From positions 1 to 60,792 of the forward strand of contig JANQKC010000003.1 of NCBI GenBank assembly GCA_028281325.1: a stretch of 60,792 bases of DNA, given 5' to 3'. This DNA comes from Alphaproteobacteria bacterium. Its GTDB lineage: Bacteria; Pseudomonadota; Alphaproteobacteria; UBA8366. The notes below the pieces were generated by a model. That model worked only from the letters and a program-made list of their open reading frames with translations, did no database searches and had not been told where the DNA came from. A program made the translations under genes and the position numbers. Of this stretch, positions 24,615-32,867 are shown one piece after another (within the stretch, counting starts at the first letter, position 1; every line of letters begins with the position of its first letter).

Positions 24615-25436
24615 ATGAATCAAAGGCGTAAGACGGTACAGGTCGTGCGGCGCTGTGTTGTTGGCGTGCTGGGGGCGGTTTGCCTCATGTTCGCTTTCCC
24701 TGCATTCGCGCTGGAGCCGCTATATAGCGGCTTTCGGTCGCCTGTCGGCATTGCGAGCGGTGCCGACGGCGCAATCTTCGTCTCGAATTGGAGCGGGAGC
24801 ACGGTCGAGCGCATCGCCAAGAACGGCAGTCGTTCCGTATTCGCGGATGGGATTGCGTCGCCGGCTGGCATTGCGATAGACGGGGACGGGAACGTCTATG
24901 TCGCCGCTTATTCAGGCGACTACATCATGCGGTACCGTCCGGACGGTACGGATGGGAAAAGGGTCGCGGGTGGTTTGGCCACGCCGACAGGCCTCGCCTT
25001 CGCGGCGGACGGACGACTTCTCGTGGCCAATCGCGCCGCCGGCGAGGTTCTGGCGATGGATCCCGAAACGGGCAAATACACCGTGCTGGCGGACGGGTTC
25101 TCGACACCCGTCGGCGTGGTCGGGATGCCCGACGGCAGTATCGTCGTTTCTCAATATGGCGGCCGGTTGACCCGCGTCCTTTCCGATGGCGAGCGACAAG
25201 AGCTCGGTCAGGATTTCAGCAGGCCGGGCGTCGGTATTGTGGCCGACGGCACCGACGCAGTCGTCGTGGTTGACTATGGCGGCGGTGTGGTCCGAAGAGT
25301 CTCCTTTGACGGTCAGACGTTCGTCACAATCAGGGAGATTACAGGAGATCCCGTTGCGTTGGCTCGAGACGGTGCGGGCGCGCTCCTGGTCGGCACGTGG
25401 GGCGCCGGACACATTTATCGGGTGCCTAAACCGTAG
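24615..25436 (+). CDS. Secreted NHL/SMP-30-like beta-propeller protein
   Basis: A 273-residue protein with a signal peptide (about 1-32, ending PAFA) followed by about six repeats of 35-42 residues of the form GLATPTGLAFAADGRLLVAN, as in NHL and SMP-30/gluconolactonase-like propellers. A strong ribosome site AAGGAGG precedes the ATG. Enzymatic ligands of SMP-30 lactonases are not clearly conserved, so a binding or scaffold role in the periplasm is as likely as hydrolysis. It diverges from the LysR regulator. Confidence 0.8.
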   Translation: MNQRRKTVQVVRRCVVGVLGAVCLMFAFPAFALEPLYSGFRSPVGIASGADGAIFVSNWSGSTVERIAKNGSRSVFADGIASPAGIAIDGDGNVYVAAYSGDYIMRYRPDGTDGKRVAGGLATPTGLAFAADGRLLVANRAAGEVLAMDPETGKYTVLADGFSTPVGVVGMPDGSIVVSQYGGRLTRVLSDGERQELGQDFSRPGVGIVADGTDAVVVVDYGGGVVRRVSFDGQTFVTIREITGDPVALARDGAGALLVGTWGAGHIYRVPKP

Positions 25437-25506
25437 CGAAAACACGCCTGTTGCTGTCCGGATTGGCAGCGGTGCGGGTTTCGGTCGGTCTCTTCGGGCG
25501 CGCTGT

Positions 25507-26148
25507 TCAAATAAGCGTAAAAAGGCGATCGAGCGACCGCTCGACATAGGCTGGCGAAACGTCGTCGACTGGCGGCAGGCCGATGCGATTGTGCCAGTAG
25601 ACGGGCATGCCCAGCGCCGATGCGCCGGGCACATCCGCGGCGGAGCCGGCAACGAAGAGCGTCCGGGCCGGGGCGGTCCCCAGGGCTTCAAGGGTTTTGG
25701 CGTAGGTCTCCGGTCGCGGCTTGTAGAAGCCGGCGTCTTCGGCCGTGACGATCACCTGGAAATCGTCGAATACGTTCTTTGCGGCGGCGTGCCCCAGCCG
25801 CATCGAGCAATTGGTGACGACGCCGAGCATGGCATGATTGCGAAGCTCGGTCAGTATCCGGCGCGCTTCCGGCCACGCCTTGAGTTCATGCCAGCGCCGG
25901 GTCAGGTCGTTGGCGGCCTCGCTGTTGACCCCGGCTTCCCCCGCCGCTTCCGCCACGATCGTCTCGTAGGGCCGGTATTCACCCGCGCCATAGGTGAGCC
26001 TCAGATACTCCTTGCGCCACCGCAGCCCGTCCTCCTCGGACCCGGCCACGTCATTCCAAAGCGACCATGAGTCGATGAGCGCGGTCAGGAGATCGAAGAT
26101 AACGGCGTCGAACCGCCCTGTCGGCGATCCTCGGTCGGACGAATTCAT
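25507..26148 (-). CDS. HAD-superfamily hydrolase, haloacid-dehalogenase-like
   Basis: A 213-residue HAD hydrolase. Motif I is FDLLTALIDSW (about 17-27) with the nucleophile Asp, motif II is VVTNCS (about 109), and motif III is YKPRPETY (about 143) with Lys. A late acidic motif is seen in FVAGSAADVPGA. The DLLT variant of motif I differs from the DxYGT of L-2-haloacid dehalogenases, so dehalogenase activity is uncertain. It starts 43 bp after the MFS transporter gene on the same strand, forming a likely transport-plus-hydrolysis pair. Confidence 0.87.
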   Translation of the reverse strand: MNSSDRGSPTGRFDAVIFDLLTALIDSWSLWNDVAGSEEDGLRWRKEYLRLTYGAGEYRPYETIVAEAAGEAGVNSEAANDLTRRWHELKAWPEARRILTELRNHAMLGVVTNCSMRLGHAAAKNVFDDFQVIVTAEDAGFYKPRPETYAKTLEALGTAPARTLFVAGSAADVPGASALGMPVYWHNRIGLPPVDDVSPAYVERSLDRLFTLI

Positions 26149-26190
26149 GACGCTTTTCTCCTTCGCTTATGGCCGCGCCGACGGTCGTGA

Positions 26191-27432
26191 TCATGCAACC
26201 GCGGGTCGGCGTCGGGTATGCGCGATCAGGGCGCCGATGATCGCGAGATTCCCCACGTTGAAAACGACGCCGATCAGGAAGGCCAGCCTGTAGGATCCCG
26301 TCACGTCGAAAACCGCGCCGCCCAGCCAGGCGCCGATCGCCATGCCGCCTCCGGCGCACAGGATGACCATGCCGGTGCGGCGGCCCGCCTCGCGGGCGGG
26401 CAGATGTTCGCGCACGATGACCGGATAACATGGCAAAATGCCGCCATAGCCCAGCCCGAACAGCACCGCGGTGACGTAGATCGCCGTCAGGCTGTCGACG
26501 AAGGCCAGCACGCCCAGGAACAGGGCTTGGGCCGACGAGAAGATGAAGATCGCGCGCAAGCCGCCGTAGCGTCCGCCCAGAAAGCCGACGCCGATAAGGC
26601 AGCTGACGGCCGCGCTGGCCAGCATGAGCGAGAGGATTTCCGCGCCGCGGGCCGGCGAATAGCCGATGTCGCTGACATGCGAGGCCGCGTGCGCTAGCGG
26701 CAAGGCCATGGCGACGCAACACCCGATCGAGGCGATCGAGAGGCTTATCTGTATTGCGCGCGGCGACAGCGGCAGTTTTGTCGGCTGTCTGTTCGCGAGC
26801 GGCGTCGTCCCGCCGGTCGGGGGGAGCGGCGCGGGGGAAACCGGTGGCGGTTTCTGCCGTAGGATCAGGCAGAGCGGCAGCATCGTCGCCAGCGCGAAGA
26901 CGCCGTACCAAAAGGACGTCTGACGCCAGCCGATGGTGTCGTTGAAATACTGGAAAACCGGCGGCCAAAACGCGCCGGCAAGTCCCTGACCCGAGCCGAG
27001 AATTCCGGCGGCCATGCTTTTCTTGTGGTCGAACCATCGGGTGATGTTCGCCATCAAGGGCGAGAACAACGCGGCCCGGCCCAGGAATCCGGTCAGCACG
27101 CCGTAGATCAGATACAGTTCCCATTGCGTGGAGATGGCGCTGGTCAGGATGCCGCCCAACCCGATCATGCTGGCGCCCAAGAATGCCGGTATGCCCATGC
27201 CCGAGCGGTCCAGCAGATAGCCCATGAAGATGCCGCCGATGCCGCCGCCGAAATACTGCAGCGAATAGGCGAGGGACGGGACCGCACGCGGCCAATCGAA
27301 CTCCGCGCTGATCGACTTCAAGGCGACGACGAGGAAATAGATGCTGCCCGTGCCGATCAGCAGGAACAACAACGACGCCGCCATCACGGCGTACCGTTTC
27401 AGGGCTGCGCGGTCTTCGGATCGGCTTGGCAT
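26191..27432 (-). CDS. MFS transporter, monocarboxylate/oxalate-formate-like
   Basis: A 413-residue protein with 12 predicted helices in two halves separated by a charged loop (about 195-220). It includes the loop motifs YLLDRSGMG and RWFDHKKSMAAGILGSGQGLAGAFWP, split here over helix 4 and 5, typical of the monocarboxylate/OFA-like MFS group. The start at 27432 avoids a leader of 18 residues found from 27486. It likely moves an organic acid handled by the HAD hydrolase encoded just downstream. Confidence 0.88.
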   Translation of the reverse strand: MPSRSEDRAALKRYAVMAASLLFLLIGTGSIYFLVVALKSISAEFDWPRAVPSLAYSLQYFGGGIGGIFMGYLLDRSGMGIPAFLGASMIGLGGILTSAISTQWELYLIYGVLTGFLGRAALFSPLMANITRWFDHKKSMAAGILGSGQGLAGAFWPPVFQYFNDTIGWRQTSFWYGVFALATMLPLCLILRQKPPPVSPAPLPPTGGTTPLANRQPTKLPLSPRAIQISLSIASIGCCVAMALPLAHAASHVSDIGYSPARGAEILSLMLASAAVSCLIGVGFLGGRYGGLRAIFIFSSAQALFLGVLAFVDSLTAIYVTAVLFGLGYGGILPCYPVIVREHLPAREAGRRTGMVILCAGGGMAIGAWLGGAVFDVTGSYRLAFLIGVVFNVGNLAIIGALIAHTRRRPAVA

Positions 27433-27499
27433 GGATGTTCCGGCGTCGTGGCGGGCATGCAGCTTAGACCACCAAAGCCGGGCCAACCAGCGCGGCGCA

Positions 27500-28039
27500 T
27501 CAGGTCCGGTCGACGAACAGGTGCCAGCCGATCATCGCGTTCGCGGCAACCTGCCAGCCGCAGAAGACCCAGTAGGGGCCGAGTTCAAGCAGAGCCCCCG
27601 CCGCGGTGCCGAGGATCAGCAACGGAAGGGCAAAGGACAGTTTCCGCAGGCTGGGGAAAAGGAAGGCGACAACGGCGATGAGACTGCCGGTGCCGCCGAA
27701 GCCGGCCATCAAGCCGGCTGCATAGAGCGTGCAGCCGACGCCGCCGCCCGTGAGCCAGTTGGCGCATGTCAACGGCGCCAGTTGCAGGCCGATCGCCCAG
27801 GACACGATCATGATGCCGGCGAACGCCATGGCCCGGCCCCAATCCGACGCGCCCAAGACCGCAAGGCATAGTCCCGTCAGGCCGCCATACACCAGTCCGG
27901 GGAGGAATGGCGGCAACCAGCCCGGCAGCGTCTCGAACGGCAGCGTGGCGGCATAGCCGGACACGGCGCCGGAAAGGAGGCCGACCAGCGTGACGATAAC
28001 AAAGCCTGCTCTAGGATCGATGCGGCGGGCGCGGGACAT
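27500..28039 (-). CDS. Hypothetical membrane protein
   Basis: A 179-residue protein with about five hydrophobic helices (near 12-30, 43-62, 68-88, 105-128 and 135-160). No family is recognised. It lies 68 bp upstream of the MFS gene on the same strand and may be part of that transcript. Confidence 0.6.
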   Translation of the reverse strand: MSRARRIDPRAGFVIVTLVGLLSGAVSGYAATLPFETLPGWLPPFLPGLVYGGLTGLCLAVLGASDWGRAMAFAGIMIVSWAIGLQLAPLTCANWLTGGGVGCTLYAAGLMAGFGGTGSLIAVVAFLFPSLRKLSFALPLLILGTAAGALLELGPYWVFCGWQVAANAMIGWHLFVDRT

Positions 28040-28232
28040 GATTGGAAGAGTTTCGGATGTGACCGTTTTGGTGATAAAGGGGTTGTTAGCGCTTTCTTTA
28101 CTCGAATACCAGGGTAATGCGCGATCCTGCTACTATTCGCTGGCCGGTGCGTGTGTTCTCGATCAATGCCGGAACGGCGCCGATCACGCATACTGGCCGA
28201 ACTTCAGTTTAACGCCGGGAGGGTGTTGCACG

Positions 28233-28634
28233 GTGAACGGGATGTCCAATTCCCCTTTTCTCGCGCTGCGAGGGATCGCGCGGCTGCTTGCCGTGGCGTC
28301 GCTGGTGTTCTTGGCTGGCCTAGGCCCGTCATGGGCGCAACCCGGCGCGGCGGAGAGCTATTTCGAAATCTGCAAGCGGTTGGGCAATATACCCGGGACG
28401 GCGCCGATGCGCCGGTGCATTGAGGAACAACGCGCGATCGACATCGACCCGTTAAGCGCCTTGTCGCAGCCGTCGCCATCCGATCCCGAGCTTCGCGGCA
28501 TGCCGATCCTGGAGGAGGGGCTGCCCGGCCGGCTGCCGGGGGCGAGTTCGGCCGAGGAGTTGCTGAAAAGTACGCCGGAACGGCTTCTGTTGGGCCCCGA
28601 CTTCCGATCCGAAGGGCAAGGCGTTTACGAGTAG
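28233..28634 (+). CDS. Hypothetical secreted protein
   Basis: A 133-residue protein with a signal peptide (about 1-38, LLAVASLVFLAGLGPSWA then QPGAA) and a mature part with one Cys pair (ICKR, RRCIEEQ) and a Pro-rich, acidic tail. The GTG start at 28233 has GGGAGGG nine bases upstream; an ATG at 28242 is an alternative. No domain is recognised. A 14-bp perfect GC palindrome follows the stop at 28643-28656. Confidence 0.6.
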   Translation: MNGMSNSPFLALRGIARLLAVASLVFLAGLGPSWAQPGAAESYFEICKRLGNIPGTAPMRRCIEEQRAIDIDPLSALSQPSPSDPELRGMPILEEGLPGRLPGASSAEELLKSTPERLLLGPDFRSEGQGVYE

Positions 28635-28779
28635 AAGGCTTTACCGGCGCGCCGGTGGCGGCAGGACGCGAGGGAACCGCCGTGGAACGTACCCGGTTAC
28701 TCATTCCTGTAATCATCCGGAGATAGACTGAGACTTTCGTGGTCCATGTCGCGGCCGATTTCACACCGGGAGCACCCAC

Positions 28780-29205
28780 TTGCCGAATAAGAAGCCGGTG
28801 CAGCAATGCGCGGTTATTGCCTATCGCCGCCGCAAACAGCGGCTGCAGATCGCCTTGGTGACGTCGCTGGAAACGCGGCGCTGGGTCCTGCCCAAGGGAA
28901 ATATCGAGCGAGGCTTGTCCGCGCGCGCGTCCGCGTCGTTGGAAGCGTATGAGGAGGCGGGTCTCGAGGGGGACGTGGCGAAGGACAGCATCGGCACCTA
29001 CGAATACGACAAGTCCGAGACAAAAGGGGGCGGGCGTCGTCGGGTGTGCGTGTTCCCTATGGTGGTTTCGCGGGCGCGGCGCGACTGGCCGGAAAAATCG
29101 ATGCGTCGCCGGAAATGGATGACCATCAAGGATGCGATGTCCGCGGTCGACGAGAGCGGCCTGAAAAAACTCATCGCGACGTTCGGGGAAAAATTCGCGC
29201 GCTGA
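28780..29205 (+). CDS. NUDIX hydrolase
   Basis: A 141-residue NUDIX protein. LPKGNIERGLSARASASLEAYEEAGLEG (split at its loop) holds the NUDIX box with the EAYEEAGL core. The first Arg-Glu of REUxEE is changed, as in DIPP-type members. These act on diphosphoinositol polyphosphates, Ap4A-like or related diphosphates. The start is a TTG with GGGAG upstream. It is convergent with the parA gene, 18 bp away. Confidence 0.82.
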   Translation: MPNKKPVQQCAVIAYRRRKQRLQIALVTSLETRRWVLPKGNIERGLSARASASLEAYEEAGLEGDVAKDSIGTYEYDKSETKGGGRRRVCVFPMVVSRARRDWPEKSMRRRKWMTIKDAMSAVDESGLKKLIATFGEKFAR

Positions 29206-29223
29206 CGGGCACCGCGGCTCCGG

Positions 29224-29850
29224 TTACCGTGCAGCCTCGATAAAGCGCAGCAAGGGTTGCCAATCCTGTTGCATTGCCTGGGCTTGCTTGGTCTCCAGGT
29301 CGAAGACGCCAAGGCCTTGCATCGCAAGGTCCGGATAGAGCGCGCGGTCGGGCAGAATGCCCAAATCCTGACGCCCGGTCCCGATCATGAAAAAGTCCAG
29401 TCGAGCCGCCGCCCGGGTGTGGCGGCGCACGCGATTGCGCAGGACCGCCACGGATTTCTTGTTGTTCCGAATGGGTTTCAACGCGTCGAGCTGCTTTAGG
29501 AAAGCCAACGTGGTTTCCTGATCGAAGACGGACGGCAGGACGGGCACCACCACGATGTCGGCCCGCTTGATCAGCGCGGCGGTCTTCTTGTCTTTGACTG
29601 CCGCGGGCGCATCGATGACCAACACGCCTTTCTTATTCGGAACCTTGCCGAGATCCTTGGTCCAATTCAGTCCTTCGACACGGGCGGCCGTGTCCGGGCG
29701 GCGCTTCAGCCACCCGAGACTGCTGAGTTGCCGGTCGACGTCGGCGATAACGCACCGCTCGCCGGCGCCGGCGAATGCCGACGCCAGATTCGTGGCGATT
29801 GTGGTTTTGCCGCAGCCGCCTTTCGGGTTTGTCACAAGCACTGAAAACAT
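29224..29850 (-). CDS. Orphan ParA-family ATPase
   Basis: A 208-residue ParA/MinD ATPase with a deviant Walker A motif KGGCGKTT (10-17), whose first Lys is the signature Lys. ADVDRQLSSLGW (36-47) is the switch I-like region and LVIDAPA (about 81) the Walker B-like Asp. No ParB is encoded nearby; instead an XRE-type protein gene lies 47 bp upstream on the same strand. Short orphan ParAs of this size position non-chromosomal cargo (chemoreceptors, carboxysomes, pili) or come from plasmids. Cargo is unknown; the neighbouring small membrane-type protein is a candidate. Confidence 0.9.
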   Translation of the reverse strand: MFSVLVTNPKGGCGKTTIATNLASAFAGAGERCVIADVDRQLSSLGWLKRRPDTAARVEGLNWTKDLGKVPNKKGVLVIDAPAAVKDKKTAALIKRADIVVVPVLPSVFDQETTLAFLKQLDALKPIRNNKKSVAVLRNRVRRHTRAAARLDFFMIGTGRQDLGILPDRALYPDLAMQGLGVFDLETKQAQAMQQDWQPLLRFIEAAR

Positions 29851-29897
29851 CTGTGATCTAAGGGATCTGTACCGTTTTATTGTTACAGTTTGGCCGG

Positions 29898-30248
29898 TCA
29901 GGCGGTTGGGGGTTCTTCAACATCCACGGATTCGGCGGCGGGAGCGATCTGATCGGTCTCATTCGGCGATTCCTTCGGGCCCTCGTAATCCTCGCATCCT
30001 TGGGTGAGGGCGAAGCATGCCAACCGTACGGCCTTGGGAATCTTCAGGGTTTCGCCGTTGCGTTCGCCCTTTTCATAGTATTGAACGGCACGCCGTTTGA
30101 GACCGAGCGCGTTTGCCGCTTCTTTCTGCGACAGTTTTAAGCTCTTACGCCATCGCTTGAAGGAAGACGGCGACATGACGGCGTCGGCTTCCGATTTTCG
30201 CTTTTTCCGGTCGCTTTTATCCCGGTCGCCAGTTTGGTTCTTTGACAC
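29898..30248 (-). CDS. XRE-type helix-turn-helix DNA-binding protein
   Basis: A 116-residue protein. A Lys/Asp-rich N-terminus (1-25) is followed by an XRE-like HTH (about 30-66, SLKLSQKEAANALGLKRRAV) and an acidic tail. The GTG start has GAGGGTGGA upstream. It probably binds the GCGCA-N5-GTGCGC-type palindromes 37 bp upstream of its own start, which would regulate itself, parA and the divergent small genes. A ParB-like adaptor role for ParA is an alternative. Confidence 0.82.
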   Translation of the reverse strand: MSKNQTGDRDKSDRKKRKSEADAVMSPSSFKRWRKSLKLSQKEAANALGLKRRAVQYYEKGERNGETLKIPKAVRLACFALTQGCEDYEGPKESPNETDQIAPAAESVDVEEPPTA

Positions 30249-30284
30249 GGTCCACCCTCGTATCAGTTTTCCGTAGTTACCTTA

Positions 30285-30299
30285 GCGCACATTGTGCGC
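30285..30299. promoter_or_regulatory. Palindrome 1 of three (XRE/ParA locus)
   Basis: A 15-bp perfect dyad GCGCAC-N3-GTGCGC, 37 bp upstream of the XRE start. Its start is 31 bp from the start of palindrome 2. Confidence 0.65.
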
Positions 30300-30315
30300 T
30301 TTTAAAACTTGTAAT

Positions 30316-30330
30316 GCGCATTTAGTGCGC
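30316..30330. promoter_or_regulatory. Palindrome 2 of three (XRE/ParA locus)
   Basis: A 15-bp dyad GCGCAT-N3-GTGCGC with one mismatch in the arms. It is the middle site of the evenly spaced set. Confidence 0.6.
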
Positions 30331-30347
30331 CTATATTGAGATTGCAA

Positions 30348-30362
30348 GCGCACAAGGTGCGC
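30348..30362. promoter_or_regulatory. Palindrome 3 of three (XRE/ParA locus)
   Basis: A 15-bp perfect dyad GCGCAC-N3-GTGCGC, 32 bp from palindrome 2 and 44 bp upstream of the small gene at 30407. Confidence 0.65.
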
Positions 30363-30406
30363 ATTTAAGGCCGGTTTGCATCGGCCGGGGACCAAAGGTG
30401 AACCCA

Positions 30407-30634
30407 ATGGATGCTCTATCGATTTATTGGAACGCGGTCTGGCAACATACGCGGGGACGTCGTTCAAGGATGGAACAACCGCACACGGCGGCCGAACTCT
30501 CCGCTTTCACGCGCAGTCTTCGAATGGCGCCACACTTGGTTTATTCGGCAGTAAAAGGAAAATGGCTGACCGACGACCGGCCGGCGGACCGTCGGTCATC
30601 TCGCGGGAGGCATATCGAAACGGTGAGGTCATGA
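30407..30634 (+). CDS. Small hypothetical protein, first of a coupled pair
   Basis: A 75-residue basic protein (MDALSIYWNAVWQHTRG...). AAAGGTG lies six bases before the ATG. Its stop overlaps the next start by 4 bp (ATGA), which argues that both are translated. It diverges from the XRE gene across the three palindromes. No domain is recognised; the middle part looks helical and may bind nucleic acid. Confidence 0.45.
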   Translation: MDALSIYWNAVWQHTRGRRSRMEQPHTAAELSAFTRSLRMAPHLVYSAVKGKWLTDDRPADRRSSRGRHIETVRS

Positions 30635-30885
30635 CCTCCTTGCCCTATGTGTTGATCGTGCTGTTCGTCCTCGGGGATGGCTCGTTGGCCACGATGCAGA
30701 CATCGCAAAGCTTCGATTCACCGCTCAGTTGCAGCATGCGGGCCTTTCTGGAAAACGAGTCGTCGCGTGACCGGACCTATGTATGCGTCACGCGTGAAGA
30801 CGCGGTGGCGTTGACCGGGGGCGATGCGGGCGTGGCGGTTGCGCATCAGACGCCGATGCGTAGCCCGGCAAAGTCGGCGCGATAA
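30631..30885 (+). CDS. Small hypothetical protein with N-terminal hydrophobic segment
   Basis: An 84-residue protein. Residues 4-15 (LPYVLIVLFVLG) are hydrophobic, too short for a certain membrane helix, followed by a Ser-rich part with two Cys (PLSCSM about 34, YVCV about 53). Start and stop overlap with the previous gene (ATGA) supports translation. It resembles short single-pass or exported proteins common in alphaproteobacterial accessory regions. No function is assigned. Confidence 0.45.
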   Translation: MTSLPYVLIVLFVLGDGSLATMQTSQSFDSPLSCSMRAFLENESSRDRTYVCVTREDAVALTGGDAGVAVAHQTPMRSPAKSAR

Positions 30886-30934
30886 CGCATCTTAACACGC
30901 GCGCCGCTCGGGGCCGCGCGGCGTATATGCGCGC

Positions 30935-31050
30935 ACGGTAGTCCTCCCTGGTTGCCGCGCTGTTCCAACACGTCGCCCGGCACGTCCAGCGGATTCTGCG
31001 TGGCGATTAAGACGCCGACCCCCTTGGGGAGCCGATCAGCCGTTATCCCG
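30935..31050 (-). pseudogene. Fragment of a HerA-like (YjgR/DUF853) ATPase
   Basis: The minus strand encodes RLPKGVGVLIATQNPLDVPG, then DVLEQRGNQ, closely matching the KGVGVYFVTQNPLD-type C-terminal motif of HerA-like helicases of the YjgR group. Only about 35 codons are recognisable, flanked by unrelated sequence. It is a degraded relic next to the ParA module. Confidence 0.5.
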
Positions 31051-31064
31051 CAGGCCGGGCTGCA

Positions 31065-32771
31065 TCACACGCCGGGCGTATCGATCGCCGCGGCCGGAGC
31101 GAAATCGCCGACCGTGGAGCCATTGCGACCGGTGTCCTGGTGATTGCCGGACTTCCGGAAACCCTCATACCCCTTTGCCGCGATGTCGTCGCAGACGGCG
31201 CGGTAGCGGGTCATGCCGCCGGCATACGGCATGAACACGCGCGGCTTGCCGGGCACGTTGGCGCCGAGATACCAGGAGTGCTCCACCGAGGGCAGCAGCG
31301 TGGCGTTGGCGGCGTCGTTGACATGCGCGACCCATTTTTCCATGGCCTCCGGGTCCGCCTCGATCCGGTTGATACCGTTCGCGCGCATGTGGGCAATGCA
31401 ATCGGTGATCCATTCGACATGCTGCTCGATCGCGACCGGCATGTTGCACAAGACCGATGGGCTGCCGGGGCCGGTGACCGTGAACATGTTGGGAAAGCCG
31501 GCGACCGCCAACCCGAGATAGGTCTTGGGACCGGCGCTCCAGGCATCTTTTAGCGTCATGCCGTCGCGGCCTTCGATGTCGATCCCCAGCAAGGGGCCGG
31601 TCATCGCGTCGAACCCGGTCGCGAAGACGATCACGTCGAGCGGGTACTCCCCGTCCGCGGTGACGATGCCGCTCGGCGTGATGCGCTCGATCGGTGCCGC
31701 GCGGACATCGACCAAGCTGACATTGTTCCGGTTGAAGGTCTCGAAATAATGGGTGTCGATCGGCGGTCGCTTCGCCGCGTAGGGATGGTCGATGTTGGCG
31801 AGTTTTTCCGCGGTTTCAGGGTCTTCGACGACGGACCGAATCTTGTTCTTGAGGAATTCGGCCGCCGTATCGTTCGCCGCCTTGTCGAGCAGCAGGTCGC
31901 GGAACGCCGCCCGGAAACGGAGACCGCCGATCTCCCATGCCTTCTCGTAGATCGCCAGCCGTTCCTCCGGCGCCACGTCGGCCACGTTCCGGTCGGCGAT
32001 CCGGAAGGGATGGCCGTTCGGCGTGCTGTGCATCACCTCGCGGATTTCGTCGTGATGCTCCCGCATGTATCGCTTGAAGTCGTCGCTCAGCGGCCCATTA
32101 TGCGCGGGGACGCTGTAGTTCGGGGTGCGTTGGAACACGGTCAGATGGCGTGCGGCCGCCGCGATGACCGGGGCCGCCTGGATCCCGGTCGAGCCGGTGC
32201 CGATCTGTCCGACCCGTTTCCCGGTGAAATCGACGCCTTGATGCGGCCACTGGCCGGTGTGGTAGCAGTCGCCCGCGAAGCTATCGAGGCCCGGAATGTC
32301 GGGGATGTTGGCGGAGGATAGACATCCCACCGCCGTGATCAGGTAGGTCGCGGCATACTGTTCGCCTGTTTCTGTCGCGATGCGCCACCGGTTTGCGTCC
32401 TCGTCATACCGGGCCGACGCCACGCGGGTGTTGAACCGGATATCGCGTTTGAGGTCGAGCTTGTCCGCGACATAGTTCAGATAGCGCATGATCTCCGGCT
32501 GTTCCGGATAGCGCTCGGACCATTCCCATTCCTCCAATATCTCCTTCGAGAAATAGTAGGCATAGGAATGGCTTTCGGAATCGCAGCGCGCGCCGGGATA
32601 GCGGTTCCAATACCAGGTGCCGCCCACGCCGTCGGCGGTTTCCAATACCTGCGCCGAAAGGCCGAGCCGGTCGCGCAGACAATGAAGCTGATACAGGCCC
32701 GAAAATCCGGCGCCGATGATCAGCGCGTCGAATTCCCGAGTCCCGGTGGAACGGTCGGTTGTGACCGGCAT
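31065..32771 (-). CDS. Baeyer-Villiger flavin monooxygenase (cyclohexanone monooxygenase type)
   Basis: A 568-residue FAD/NADPH monooxygenase. The FAD Rossmann motif GAGFSG is at 20-25, the type I BVMO fingerprint FAGDCYHTGQWP at 165-176, and the NADPH Rossmann motif GTGSTG at 191-196; GGTWYWNRYPGA (50-61) is also class-typical. It should insert oxygen next to a ketone to give an ester or lactone. It is the last gene of the TetR-controlled minus-strand run (AhpD-like, unknown, SDR, membrane protein, BVMO), with 96 bp before it. The run suggests oxidation of an alcohol to ketone and then ester. Confidence 0.95.
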   Translation of the reverse strand: MPVTTDRSTGTREFDALIIGAGFSGLYQLHCLRDRLGLSAQVLETADGVGGTWYWNRYPGARCDSESHSYAYYFSKEILEEWEWSERYPEQPEIMRYLNYVADKLDLKRDIRFNTRVASARYDEDANRWRIATETGEQYAATYLITAVGCLSSANIPDIPGLDSFAGDCYHTGQWPHQGVDFTGKRVGQIGTGSTGIQAAPVIAAAARHLTVFQRTPNYSVPAHNGPLSDDFKRYMREHHDEIREVMHSTPNGHPFRIADRNVADVAPEERLAIYEKAWEIGGLRFRAAFRDLLLDKAANDTAAEFLKNKIRSVVEDPETAEKLANIDHPYAAKRPPIDTHYFETFNRNNVSLVDVRAAPIERITPSGIVTADGEYPLDVIVFATGFDAMTGPLLGIDIEGRDGMTLKDAWSAGPKTYLGLAVAGFPNMFTVTGPGSPSVLCNMPVAIEQHVEWITDCIAHMRANGINRIEADPEAMEKWVAHVNDAANATLLPSVEHSWYLGANVPGKPRVFMPYAGGMTRYRAVCDDIAAKGYEGFRKSGNHQDTGRNGSTVGDFAPAAAIDTPGV

Positions 32772-32867
32772 CGCAATCCAAATTGTTCAGCGCCGTTCGG
32801 CTTGGACGATACTGTAGCGGTCGGGCTGAGGGGCGGCAAACAAACTGTGCCCCGCCGGTTGACGCGA

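Noticed and set aside
28643..28656. 14-bp perfect GC palindrome after the secreted-protein gene
   Set aside because: It has no loop and no T-run, so neither terminator nor operator is supported.
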